Notes under the pieces: generated by a model
Database searches by the model: none
The model's input: only the letters and a program-made list of their open reading frames with translations
What the model was told of the DNA's origin: nothing
Program-made: the position numbers and the translations under genes
DNA from: Bacillota bacterium
Lineage (GTDB): Bacteria; Bacillota; Clostridia; Lachnospirales; Lachnospiraceae
Length of the DNA stretch: 5,661 nt
NCBI GenBank assembly: GCA_023387655.1
Contig: JAEWHR010000097.1
Coordinates: 1-5,661 of the forward strand
Direction of reading: 5' to 3'
Shown: positions 1 through 4,326 of the stretch, in pieces
Position numbering within the stretch: position 1 is the first letter of the stretch
Layout of the letters: each line of letters begins with the position of its first letter

Positions 1-95
1 CCAATCGCGCGAAGTGATGTATGTATCATAACAGTATCAGTTGGTTTTATGTTTAATTCCTCAATTTCCTTTTTCAGTTGACTGATTGTTCGCAT
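1..95 (-). CDS. AAC(3)-family N-acetyltransferase, N-terminal fragment (cut by window edge)
   Basis: Only the first 31 codons are present; the gene continues beyond base 1. The visible peptide begins MRTISQLKKEIEELNI and continues KPTDTVMIHTSLRAIG. A short leading helix followed by 'GDTVMVHSSLRxIG' is the hallmark start of the aminoglycoside 3-N-acetyltransferase family (PF02522), which transfers acetyl from acetyl-CoA to an amine. Many chromosomal members have unproven substrates, so antibiotic resistance should not be assumed. The ATG at 95-93 is chosen because a strong ribosome binding site, GGAGGA (106-101), lies 5 nt upstream. A good promoter is also present (151-179). The catalytic part lies outside the window, so function rests on the N-terminal motif alone. 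The family call is fairly firm and the substrate unknown. Confidence 0.8.
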   Translation of the reverse strand, partial: MRTISQLKKEIEELNIKPTDTVMIHTSLRAI

Positions 96-150
96 CTGAA
101 TCCTCCATATTTTTATCCTATTCTCTACTTCCCTAACCCTTATTGCGACT

Positions 151-179
151 ATCATAACATAAATAAGAGGGGTCATCAA
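151..179 (-). promoter_or_regulatory. Predicted sigma-A promoter of the AAC(3)-family gene
   Basis: On the minus strand, TTGATG (179-174) and TATGAT (156-151) are separated by exactly 17 nt. The -10 is preceded by TGT, giving an extended -10 (TGnTATGAT). Transcription would start near 144, leaving a leader of about 50 nt before the ATG at 95. The -35 lies inside the left copy of a 24-bp direct repeat, so a protein binding that repeat would touch RNA polymerase. Confidence 0.55.
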
Positions 180-213
180 GGTAATGCAGAGAGGGGTCAT
201 CAAGATAATGCAG
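166..213. repeat. Two tandem 24-bp direct repeats overlapping the AAC(3) promoter
   Basis: Positions 166-189 and 190-213 are the same 24-bp unit, beginning AGAGGGGTCATCAAG and ending TAATGCAG. They differ only at the sixteenth base (G at 181, A at 205) and sit head to tail with no spacer. On the minus strand the left copy supplies the -35 hexamer (TTGATG) and the right copy lies just upstream of it, the usual place for activator sites. They could be paired binding sites in a direct-repeat array or a recent local duplication; the sequence cannot tell which. Two copies without spacers do not make a CRISPR. Confidence 0.85.
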
Positions 214-255
214 TATTATTGACTTTTTTCCATTTTATGTTAGTATTATCTGGGT

Positions 256-384
256 ATGGTCAAAGTAATCGATAAAATTGTAGTGATGCATCAAGGAAAA
301 ATTCTTGGCTATGATACCCATGAAAACTTATTGCAAAGCCTACCGTATTATAGGGAAATGTGGGAGAGCCAACTTCTATCTTAA
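256..384 (+). pseudogene. Remnant: C-terminal tail of an ABC exporter ATPase
   Basis: Reading from ATG 256 to TAA 382-384 gives 42 residues containing DKIVVMHQGKI, then THENLL, then YYREMWESQ. This is the order found at the C-terminus of ABC multidrug/peptide exporter ATPase domains: the segment after the H-loop ('aDkIvVmd.GkI.e.GtHeeLl...Y..l...q'). Such proteins are normally around 570-620 residues. The membrane domain, Walker A, signature, Walker B and H-loop are all missing. The reading frame has a stop at 241-243, only a few codons before the homology begins, and no Shine-Dalgarno precedes the ATG. It is best read as the 3' stump of a deleted exporter gene, with the break near 240-256. 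Resemblance to the family tail is clear to me; the exact subfamily is not. Confidence 0.72.
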
Positions 385-386
385 CG

Positions 387-441
387 AATGAAAGTTTTAC
401 AACATAGCTAAATTAGCTATAATGTAAAACTTTCTTTCATT
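387..441. terminator. Long AT-rich hairpin between the ABC remnant and the antiporter gene
   Basis: The arms GAAAGTTTTACA (390-401) and TGTAAAACTTTC (423-434) are perfectly complementary over 12 bp. Inside them a second perfect stem, ATAGCTAA (404-411) with TTAGCTAT (413-420), closes on one base. The outermost bases AATG/CATT could add pairs if a 4-nt TTTC slip on the right arm is bulged out. It starts 3 bp after the remnant's stop codon and lies about 80 bp beyond the antiporter stop, so it may terminate from both sides. The T tracts are broken (TTTCATTATTTCCC on the plus side), so termination strength is uncertain. Confidence 0.5.
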
Positions 442-522
442 ATTTCCCTTTGTTATATTTGTTGCTCTTAATTTTTCTCTATTGATTTTCTTCGCTATTG
501 CTTATTCCAAAACATCACTAGG

Positions 523-1761
523 CTATCCATTTTTAACTTCTGTCTTTTTATTAAACTCTCCTGCCCATTCAAACCCTTTTTTTGCAATGATTACAGCAAT
601 AATCTCGTTAATAACTGCCGCTGCTGCTATTGTACCTTGTATGATTTTCGCACTCTCTGGTGCCGGTGTAGATAATACCGAAACCGCTATGCCTGTAAAT
701 ACAAGTGATACCCCGGAGTGTGGTAACAATGTTAGTCCTAAATATTTTTTTACTGTTTCCGGAGATTTTGTAACACTGGCACCAAAGTAAGCTCCAAAAT
801 ATTTTCCAAGTGCTCTTGCAAGTATATAGATAACAGTAAATAAACCTGCTCCCAAAATTAAATGATAATCAAGAGGTGCCCCAAGATTTAGGATAACAAC
901 GATCATTGAGATTCCTAAGATTGGATTGAAATCATGCATTATTTGTTCCAATCTTTCTTCTGAAATCATATTTGCAAAAGTAGCGGAAAATGCCATACCT
1001 ATTAGCATAAAGTTTAACACTGGTTTAGGTAATATATAGTTATTAAATAGAAATCCTATTGCTGACGCTATCAATAAAGTCACAAGAAGTAATGCTATTG
1101 TTGCAGGCGTTTTACGCTCTTTCTTTAAAACAACTCCCGCAAGTAGACCTGTTATAGCTCCGATCACAAGTGGTAAAAGTACCACGATTGCTATCATATA
1201 AGCAGGTAATTTTTGTTCAGAAATATTTGATGCTACAATTGATATCGTGGTAAAAAACACAACAACACCTACCATATCATCAAGTGCTGCCATTGGTATC
1301 AGGGATTTCGTTACAGGCCCATCCGTTCTAAATTCTCTAACTATAGAAAGTGCCGGCGCTGGTGCTGTTGCCAAAGCAATACCTCCAAACACAAAAGCAA
1401 GATATAAAGGAATATTAGAAAAATAAAAAACGATTCCAAATACCAACGTTACTACAAAAAAAGTTCCAAGGGACTGAGTTAGCGTTGTTATGATAATCGA
1501 CTTTCCTGACTGTTTGATTTTTCTCCACACAAGCTCAGTTCCAATCATTAATCCAACTGCACACTCTAGAATGCTCACTGCCGTTTCATACCAATGGGCA
1601 TTCAGGATTTCTGAATTTATAAGTGAAAAGGCATGTGGTCCAAGAATCATTCCTGTAATTAACCAACCAAGGATTGCAGGTAGTTTTATTTTTGAAACCA
1701 GTTTTCCAACAACATATGCAATTAGAATTCCGGCAAATAATCTTAGTAATAAAAATATCAT
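523..1761 (-). CDS. CPA2-type cation:proton antiporter
   Basis: This 412-residue, strongly hydrophobic protein has about 12-13 predicted membrane spans, the usual size of the bare Na+/H+ exchanger domain (PF00999), with no Kef-type RCK/TrkA tail. Family landmarks appear in order. KLPAILGWLITGMILGP (27-43) is the first conserved span. ATAPAPALSIVREF (131-144) is the unwound helix. The ion-binding double aspartate lies in ALDDMVG (D161, D162). RALGKYFG (316-323) follows, then LGLTLLPHSGVSLVF (341-355). A 'DD' pair, rather than 'ND', is typical of electrogenic CPA2 members that exchange H+ for Na+ or K+; which ion is used here cannot be read from sequence. The start ATG overlaps the upstream regulator's TGA as ATGA, with GGAGG 7 nt before it inside that gene. 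Translation is therefore probably coupled, and expression follows the TetR promoter. The hydrophilic tail ends EFNKKTEVKNG. No damage is seen. Confidence 0.9.
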   Translation of the reverse strand: MIFLLLRLFAGILIAYVVGKLVSKIKLPAILGWLITGMILGPHAFSLINSEILNAHWYETAVSILECAVGLMIGTELVWRKIKQSGKSIIITTLTQSLGTFFVVTLVFGIVFYFSNIPLYLAFVFGGIALATAPAPALSIVREFRTDGPVTKSLIPMAALDDMVGVVVFFTTISIVASNISEQKLPAYMIAIVVLLPLVIGAITGLLAGVVLKKERKTPATIALLLVTLLIASAIGFLFNNYILPKPVLNFMLIGMAFSATFANMISEERLEQIMHDFNPILGISMIVVILNLGAPLDYHLILGAGLFTVIYILARALGKYFGAYFGASVTKSPETVKKYLGLTLLPHSGVSLVFTGIAVSVLSTPAPESAKIIQGTIAAAAVINEIIAVIIAKKGFEWAGEFNKKTEVKNG

Positions 1762-2369
1762 TCTCTTTCCTCCTTCGCAATACCATAGAGCATCAAATCA
1801 AGTATTTTAGCAAGTTTCGTTTCATGTGCATCCATAAGAGCATAGAAATCTTCGTGATCAAAAGCTCCATATTGAAATAAACCATGATACATATTCTGTA
1901 CCATACTGTAGTATTCAAGTGCCTCCTGCTCAGTAACCCCATCCCGCAAAGTTAGTTTTGATATGGCTAAACGATAGATTTTCATATTCAATTCATCAAA
2001 ATCTCTTTTAAAACCCCTAATCTCCTCTTTGAGATGTTTTGGTGATTGCAACACCGATTCAAAAAAGATTCGAGCATAATGCGGATGTTGCGAAAAAAAA
2101 CGTAATCTCAACTCCATATACTGATGCATATCACTGTCTGTGTTTTCTTTCTGAAAATATTCTGTAATGGCATCAAAACATCTTCTAACACAATGCAAAT
2201 AAATTTCATCCTTCCCCTTAAAATTATGATAGATTAACCCTTTGGAGATTCCATAATCATTGCATATGTTATTCAGAGACGCTCCTTCGTATCCTTTTGT
2301 ACCGAATTCTATAATTGCAGCATTCAAAATCTTTTCTCTAGTTAACTCTGTCTTTTCCTCTTTCTTCAT
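1758..2369 (-). CDS. TetR/AcrR-family transcriptional regulator
   Basis: This protein of 203 residues is the usual length for a one-domain-plus-ligand-pocket TetR repressor. The N-terminal DNA-binding domain spans roughly residues 9-55. REKILNAAIIEFGTKGYEG forms the first helix, SLNNICNDYG the second, and ISKGLIYHNFKGKDEIY is the recognition helix with the characteristic 'G.iYhhFk.KdeL' ending. The remainder is the variable helical ligand/dimer domain, which gives no clue to the inducer. A GAGGTG ribosome binding site lies 4 nt before the ATG. It is the first gene of a two-gene operon with the antiporter (4-bp ATGA overlap), and its promoter carries two matching dyads. Autorepression that also controls the antiporter is therefore the likely job. 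The family call is secure; the inducer is unknown. Confidence 0.92.
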   Translation of the reverse strand: MKKEEKTELTREKILNAAIIEFGTKGYEGASLNNICNDYGISKGLIYHNFKGKDEIYLHCVRRCFDAITEYFQKENTDSDMHQYMELRLRFFSQHPHYARIFFESVLQSPKHLKEEIRGFKRDFDELNMKIYRLAISKLTLRDGVTEQEALEYYSMVQNMYHGLFQYGAFDHEDFYALMDAHETKLAKILDLMLYGIAKEERE

Positions 2370-2506
2370 CTTGCACCTCTTTTCCTCGTAATATCGTTAA
2401 TATATTTTTAATCCCTAGGATTACTAAATTATTAGATTGTAAGTTAATTTAGCTTTTAACTGTTAAACTATCTTTACAAATATTATAGACCATCTAGTCT
2501 GTAATT
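2370..2506 (-). other. Long 5' leader of the TetR-antiporter operon
   Basis: If transcription starts from the predicted promoter (near 2500), about 130 nt precede the TetR start codon. The leader is very AT-rich. It contains a dyad TAATCC-CTA-GGATTA (2409-2423) and several weak TTAA-type self-complementary segments (about 2440-2470). I see no recognisable riboswitch core, leader peptide or terminator. A second, better -10 (TATAAT, 2487-2482) lies nearer the gene but has no acceptable -35, so the leader length is uncertain. Confidence 0.35.
2486..2501. promoter_or_regulatory. Predicted TetR operator, site 1 (downstream of the -10)
   Basis: TAGACCATCTAGTCTG is an imperfect palindrome with AGAC/GTCT half-sites. 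It shares TATAGAC-N4-TAGTC (from 2484) with site 2, whose centre is 34 bp away. Its form, TAGACC-N4-rGTCTr, resembles operators of TetR-family repressors such as the NemR box as I recall it. Lying just past the -10, it would block transcription start. Assignment to the adjacent regulator is inference. Confidence 0.55.
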
Positions 2507-2535
2507 ATATTAGCAATTATAGACTGATTAGTCAA
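2507..2535 (-). promoter_or_regulatory. Predicted promoter of the TetR-antiporter operon
   Basis: On the minus strand, TTGACT (2535-2530) is followed after 17 nt by TAATAT (2512-2507). The -35 matches consensus at 5 of 6 bases, the -10 at only 4. The -35 falls inside operator site 2 and the start region inside operator site 1, which fits a repressed promoter. An alternative -10, ATATAAT, begins a few bases further on but would stretch the spacer to 20. Confidence 0.5.
2520..2535. promoter_or_regulatory. Predicted TetR operator, site 2 (on the -35)
   Basis: TAGACTGATTAGTCAA has GACT-N4-AGTC half-sites. With site 1 it shares TATAGAC, four variable bases, then TAGTC. Recurrence of the same spaced motif twice within 52 bp, bracketing the promoter, is the main evidence. 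Bound here, the regulator would cover the -35. Confidence 0.55.
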
Positions 2536-2540
2536 CAATA

Positions 2541-2624
2541 TTTTTCGTATTTTTCCTTACTATTTATCCCACTATTTTTTCATTCTGATAAACCTTGCAA
2601 TGCTAATAAAATAGTAAAGAGCAA
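2541..2624. other. Gene-free AT-rich spacer
   Basis: This stretch lies upstream of the TetR promoter and before the GC-rich stem-loop cluster. It is simple T-rich sequence with only very short open frames. I see no gene, promoter pair or inverted repeat worth naming. Confidence 0.6.
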
Positions 2625-2717
2625 AGAATGTGCTACGCACATTCTCGCGCTGACGCGCTGTCACAAAAGTGACTAACTACCTTAGCGCGTCATGCGCACC
2701 TCTAGCGGAGCGTTTTT
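2625..2717. repeat. GC-rich structured element with three stem-loops
   Basis: Three hairpins stand out sharply from the AT-rich surroundings. First, AGAATGTGC/GCACATTCT (2625-2645) is a perfect 9-bp stem with a TAC loop. Second, TGACGCGCT (2651-2659) pairs with AGCGCGTCA (2684-2692), extended outward by GCGC/GCGC (2647-2650, 2694-2697) past one bulged T. It encloses GTCAC-AAAA-GTGAC (2660-2673) and an unpaired TAACTACCTT. Third, CGCACC-TCTAGC-GGAGCG (2695-2712) carries one A-A mismatch and is followed by TTTTT, like a weak plus-strand terminator; it competes with the second stem for GCGC. No protein is encoded. The density and composition suggest a dispersed palindromic element (REP/MITE-like) or a structured RNA. 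Only one copy is in the window, so repetition elsewhere is inference. Confidence 0.5.
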
Positions 2718-2719
2718 AA

Positions 2720-2744
2720 TTTATAGGGCGCAATTTCCTATAAA
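2720..2744. other. Stem-loop TTTATAGG/CCTATAAA
   Basis: An 8-bp perfect inverted repeat (2720-2727 with 2737-2744) surrounds a 9-nt GCGC-containing loop. It lies directly between the GC-rich element and the next terminator-like stem, so five hairpins sit almost end to end from 2625 to 2780. On its own its role cannot be told. Confidence 0.4.
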
Positions 2745-2748
2745 ATAA

Positions 2749-2780
2749 ATAATCCTACAGTTCATCGACCGTAGGATTAT
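2749..2780 (-). terminator. Intrinsic terminator-like hairpin for the amidohydrolase transcript
   Basis: ATAATCCTAC (2749-2758) and GTAGGATTAT (2771-2780) form a perfect 10-bp stem. On the minus strand the stem runs into TTATTTTAT, a moderate U-rich tail. It is the most terminator-like structure downstream of the amidohydrolase stop, though nearly 190 bp away. The plus-strand side (CTATTTCTT) is also T-rich, so it could act in both directions. Confidence 0.5.
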
Positions 2781-2833
2781 CTATTTCTTGGCTATTTTCT
2801 ATTTCCTGGCTATTATCTACTTCTTGATTTCAT
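2780..2833. repeat. Degenerate 18-bp tandem repeat, three copies
   Basis: Units start at 2780, 2798 and 2816. The first two read TCTATTTCYTGGCTATTW and differ at two bases; the third (TCTACTTCTTGATTTCAT) has drifted. The period is exactly 18 bp. The array begins on the last base of the terminator stem. It is not a multiple-spacer array and encodes nothing; slippage expansion is the simplest origin. Confidence 0.65.
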
Positions 2834-2836
2834 CTA

Positions 2837-2896
2837 ACTAGGTTATTTTTATTTTACTAGGTTTATTATTTATTTTACTAGATTATTACCTATCTC
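2837..2896. repeat. Degenerate ~20-bp tandem repeat, three copies
   Basis: ACTAGRTTATT-like units begin at 2837, 2856 and 2877 (periods 19 and 21), and the first two end in TATTTT. It follows the 18-bp array almost directly, but the two unit sequences differ. No coding or regulatory role is visible. Confidence 0.55.
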
Positions 2897-2937
2897 ACTG
2901 AACACTATGGTAGCTACAATAGAGAATACACTTCGCT

Positions 2938-2970
2938 TATAGAATTCTTGGTATTTACCTGGATTCTATA
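2938..2970. other. Stem-loop overlapping the amidohydrolase stop codon
   Basis: TATAGAAT (2938-2945) and ATTCTATA (2963-2970) pair over 8 bp. A GGTA-TT-TACC stem (2950-2959) sits inside, separated by internal loops. The TAG stop (2968-2966) lies in the outer stem. There is no U tract after it on the minus strand, so it is more likely a 3'-end stabilising structure than a terminator. Confidence 0.35.
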
Positions 2971-4177
2971 TAAATTCTCCGGATACTACTTCCCCTTCAA
3001 ATAGTACAACTCTCTCAGAGCAAATCCTTCCTATTAAGTGGGCAGAGCATTCTGCTTTTACAAAAAGAATATCTCCTTTATCTCCAACCTTAGGCCATAC
3101 CATATTACCTTCTTTATCAAGAGGGGTTATACCATTCGTAACAAGTCCCAACGCCTGTGATAAGGACACTTCATCTGTCATAGAAAAACACTCTGCAGCA
3201 CGACTTGCTCGCTCAATTAAGTCACCAGAACCAAATGGACTCCAGTGATCATTAATATTATCGTTCACTACATTTACCTTAACACCGTGACTTACTAACA
3301 ATGGTATGGATAATGCCTTCATCCCAATTGGAACAGTTGTATTAATCGCTATCTTAGCCTCTTTTAAACGTTTTAATATTGGGATAATTACATTATCAGA
3401 AGCATCCGCCAGCGAAAAAGCATGGCTTATTTGTACTTTCCCCTGCATATTGGTAGCGATAGTATAATCAATGATACGGTTGATTTCAAATAAACCTAAG
3501 GTTCCTCTATCATGCAAATGTATATCAATCTCTTTCTGATATTTGGTTGCTAAGTCAAATGTAATCTTTAATGATTTTTCAATATCACCATCCAGTGTTG
3601 CTGGATCTACACCTCCTAGAATCGTAACATCCTCATCTTCTAATGCTTTGGATAATAAACCAAGTTCTTCTGTAGCTATCGTTCCATGCTGTGGAAAGAC
3701 AACAAGTTCGTAGTCTAATTTATGTTTGTTTTGTTCAAGAACACCTTTAATAGCAGCAACATTTTCTAATCCGATTACAGGGTCTACATTCGTTTGAACA
3801 CGTAAAAACGTTGCACCCCTACTTGTAATTAAATCAATTAGCGCCTGTGCTTTTTGTGGTGTTTCCAAAAGAGCATCACGTAAAAATCCTCGCTCTTCTT
3901 CAATTCGTTCTGCAACACTATGCATAGGAACAACTGCATGCCATGATCCACCATAATGTCCTTTATCCAAATGAATGTGGTTATCTACCAAAGAAGGTAA
4001 TGCTAGATATCCTTTTGCATCTATTACATCTTCTGCATCTTCTGGTAGCTCTGATGTGATTTCCTTAATACTACCATCTTGTATAAAAACGCAAAATTCC
4101 TTTGTTTTTGTAACCACTTTACCTTTTGCTATCTCTTCTCTTCCTACCTCTAAAAGCACATTTTTAATCCAGCCCAT
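2966..4177 (-). CDS. CodA-related metal-dependent amidohydrolase/deaminase, substrate unknown
   Basis: This 403-residue TIM-barrel hydrolase belongs to the cytosine deaminase branch of the amidohydrolase superfamily. PSLVDNHIHLDKG (61-73) gives the HxH metal pair (H67, H69). VVFPQHG (159-165) matches the CodA substrate loop 'AFPQEG'. DIHLHDRG (218-225) supplies H220, QISHAF (249-254) H252, and VNDNINDHWSPFG (304-316) the metal aspartate D306. Aligned by eye to E. coli CodA, the catalytic Glu of 'HCDE' becomes Asp (D223) and the second Asp of 'HDD', which contacts the pyrimidine, becomes Asn (N307). The hydrolase chemistry looks intact but the substrate probably differs from cytosine. I chose the ATG at 4177 because GGAGGT (4192-4187) lies 9 nt upstream; an in-frame TTG at 4213 would add 12 residues containing that RBS. 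No signal peptide is seen, so it is cytoplasmic. No permease lies beside it. The divergent MerR gene and its promoter architecture suggest inducible expression. Confidence 0.85.
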   Translation of the reverse strand: MGWIKNVLLEVGREEIAKGKVVTKTKEFCVFIQDGSIKEITSELPEDAEDVIDAKGYLALPSLVDNHIHLDKGHYGGSWHAVVPMHSVAERIEEERGFLRDALLETPQKAQALIDLITSRGATFLRVQTNVDPVIGLENVAAIKGVLEQNKHKLDYELVVFPQHGTIATEELGLLSKALEDEDVTILGGVDPATLDGDIEKSLKITFDLATKYQKEIDIHLHDRGTLGLFEINRIIDYTIATNMQGKVQISHAFSLADASDNVIIPILKRLKEAKIAINTTVPIGMKALSIPLLVSHGVKVNVVNDNINDHWSPFGSGDLIERASRAAECFSMTDEVSLSQALGLVTNGITPLDKEGNMVWPKVGDKGDILFVKAECSAHLIGRICSERVVLFEGEVVSGEFI

Positions 4178-4205
4178 ACCTATCTTACCTCCACTTTTAA
4201 TGTAC

Positions 4206-4257
4206 CTTACCAAATGTAAGTCTTTCGTTATGACTTTTATGAAATTTACTTCATAAC
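4206..4257 (-). other. Amidohydrolase leader with alternative small hairpins
   Basis: The leader is roughly 100 nt long from the predicted start site. GTTATGA (4227-4233) can pair with TCATAAC (4251-4257). Alternatively TTATGAA (4237-4243) can pair with TTCATAA (4250-4256). The two stems share the same right-hand bases and cannot form together. CTTAC/GTAAG (4206-4220) forms a third small stem nearer the RBS. All are AT-rich and weak, and the resemblance to a switch may be chance. Confidence 0.25.
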
Positions 4258-4259
4258 CA

Positions 4260-4288
4260 TTGTATAATCTTATAACTACAGGTATTAT
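4260..4288 (+). promoter_or_regulatory. Predicted promoter of the MerR-family gene
   Basis: TTGTAT (4260-4265), a 17-nt spacer and TATTAT (4283-4288) precede the MerR gene. The -10 is 5 of 6 to consensus and the -35 only 3 of 6. The -10 lies on top of the -10 of the opposing amidohydrolase promoter, so the two probably compete. The MerR-type dyad at 4293-4309 would cover this promoter's start site, consistent with autorepression. Confidence 0.4.
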
Positions 4289-4314
4289 AAAGTATGGACT
4301 AGCTCCATAGTCAA
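4284..4314 (-). promoter_or_regulatory. MerR-type 19-bp-spacer promoter of the amidohydrolase
   Basis: On the minus strand, TTGACT (4314-4309) and TATAAT (4289-4284) are near-consensus elements separated by 19 nt instead of 17. This overlong spacer with a dyad inside it is the signature of promoters activated by MerR-family proteins, which twist the DNA to bring the two elements into register. It faces away from the MerR gene and into the amidohydrolase. The hexamers and spacing are read directly from sequence; activation is inferred from family knowledge. Confidence 0.75.
4293..4309. promoter_or_regulatory. Predicted MerR operator
   Basis: TATGGA-CTAGC-TCCATA is a perfect inverted repeat with 6-bp arms. 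Its centre (4301) is within 2 bp of the centre of the 19-bp spacer of the amidohydrolase promoter. A second overlapping symmetry, GACTA (4298-4302) with TAGTC (4308-4312), is also present. The divergent MerR-family gene next door is the obvious partner. Confidence 0.7.
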
Positions 4315-4326
4315 GGAGAAAAATAT

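Noticed and set aside
166..213. Direct repeats as a CRISPR array
   Set aside because: There are only two 24-bp units with no spacers between them and no cas genes; the same applies to the tandem arrays at 2780-2896 and 5188-5259.
219..249. Possible plus-strand promoter TTGACT...TATTAT before the ABC remnant
   Set aside because: The spacer is 19 nt (16 with the weaker TAGTAT). No dyad lies in it, and the start would fall on the remnant's ATG with no RBS. It could be a leftover or chance; not annotated.
78..275. Plus-strand open frame of 65 codons crossing the 24-bp repeats
   Set aside because: It lacks an RBS, has low-complexity content from the repeats, overlaps the start of the AAC(3) gene antisense and resembles no family.
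482..790. Plus-strand open frame opposite the antiporter 3' end
   Set aside because: It is antisense to a well-supported membrane protein gene, and its hydrophobicity mirrors the opposite strand; no RBS or homology.
1490..1880. Several plus- and minus-strand open frames overlapping the antiporter start and TetR end
   Set aside because: These are shadows of two firmly identified genes, with no RBS and no recognisable protein signature.
2629..2673. Small 14-codon frame inside the GC-rich stem-loops
   Set aside because: It has no RBS, and the coding potential is an accident of the palindromic sequence.
2905..2922. Dyad CTAT-GG-TAGCTA-CA-ATAG downstream of the amidohydrolase
   Set aside because: It is short and AT-rich with no promoter or U tract nearby; it is not distinguishable from chance.
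4178..4213. TTG start 12 codons upstream for the amidohydrolase
   Set aside because: The extension includes the GGAGGT ribosome binding site itself, no RBS precedes the TTG, and the ATG at 4177 is correctly spaced.
3975..4256. Plus-strand open frame across the amidohydrolase start and the intergenic region
   Set aside because: It is antisense to the amidohydrolase N-terminus and its leader, with no RBS and a composition typical of a shadow frame.
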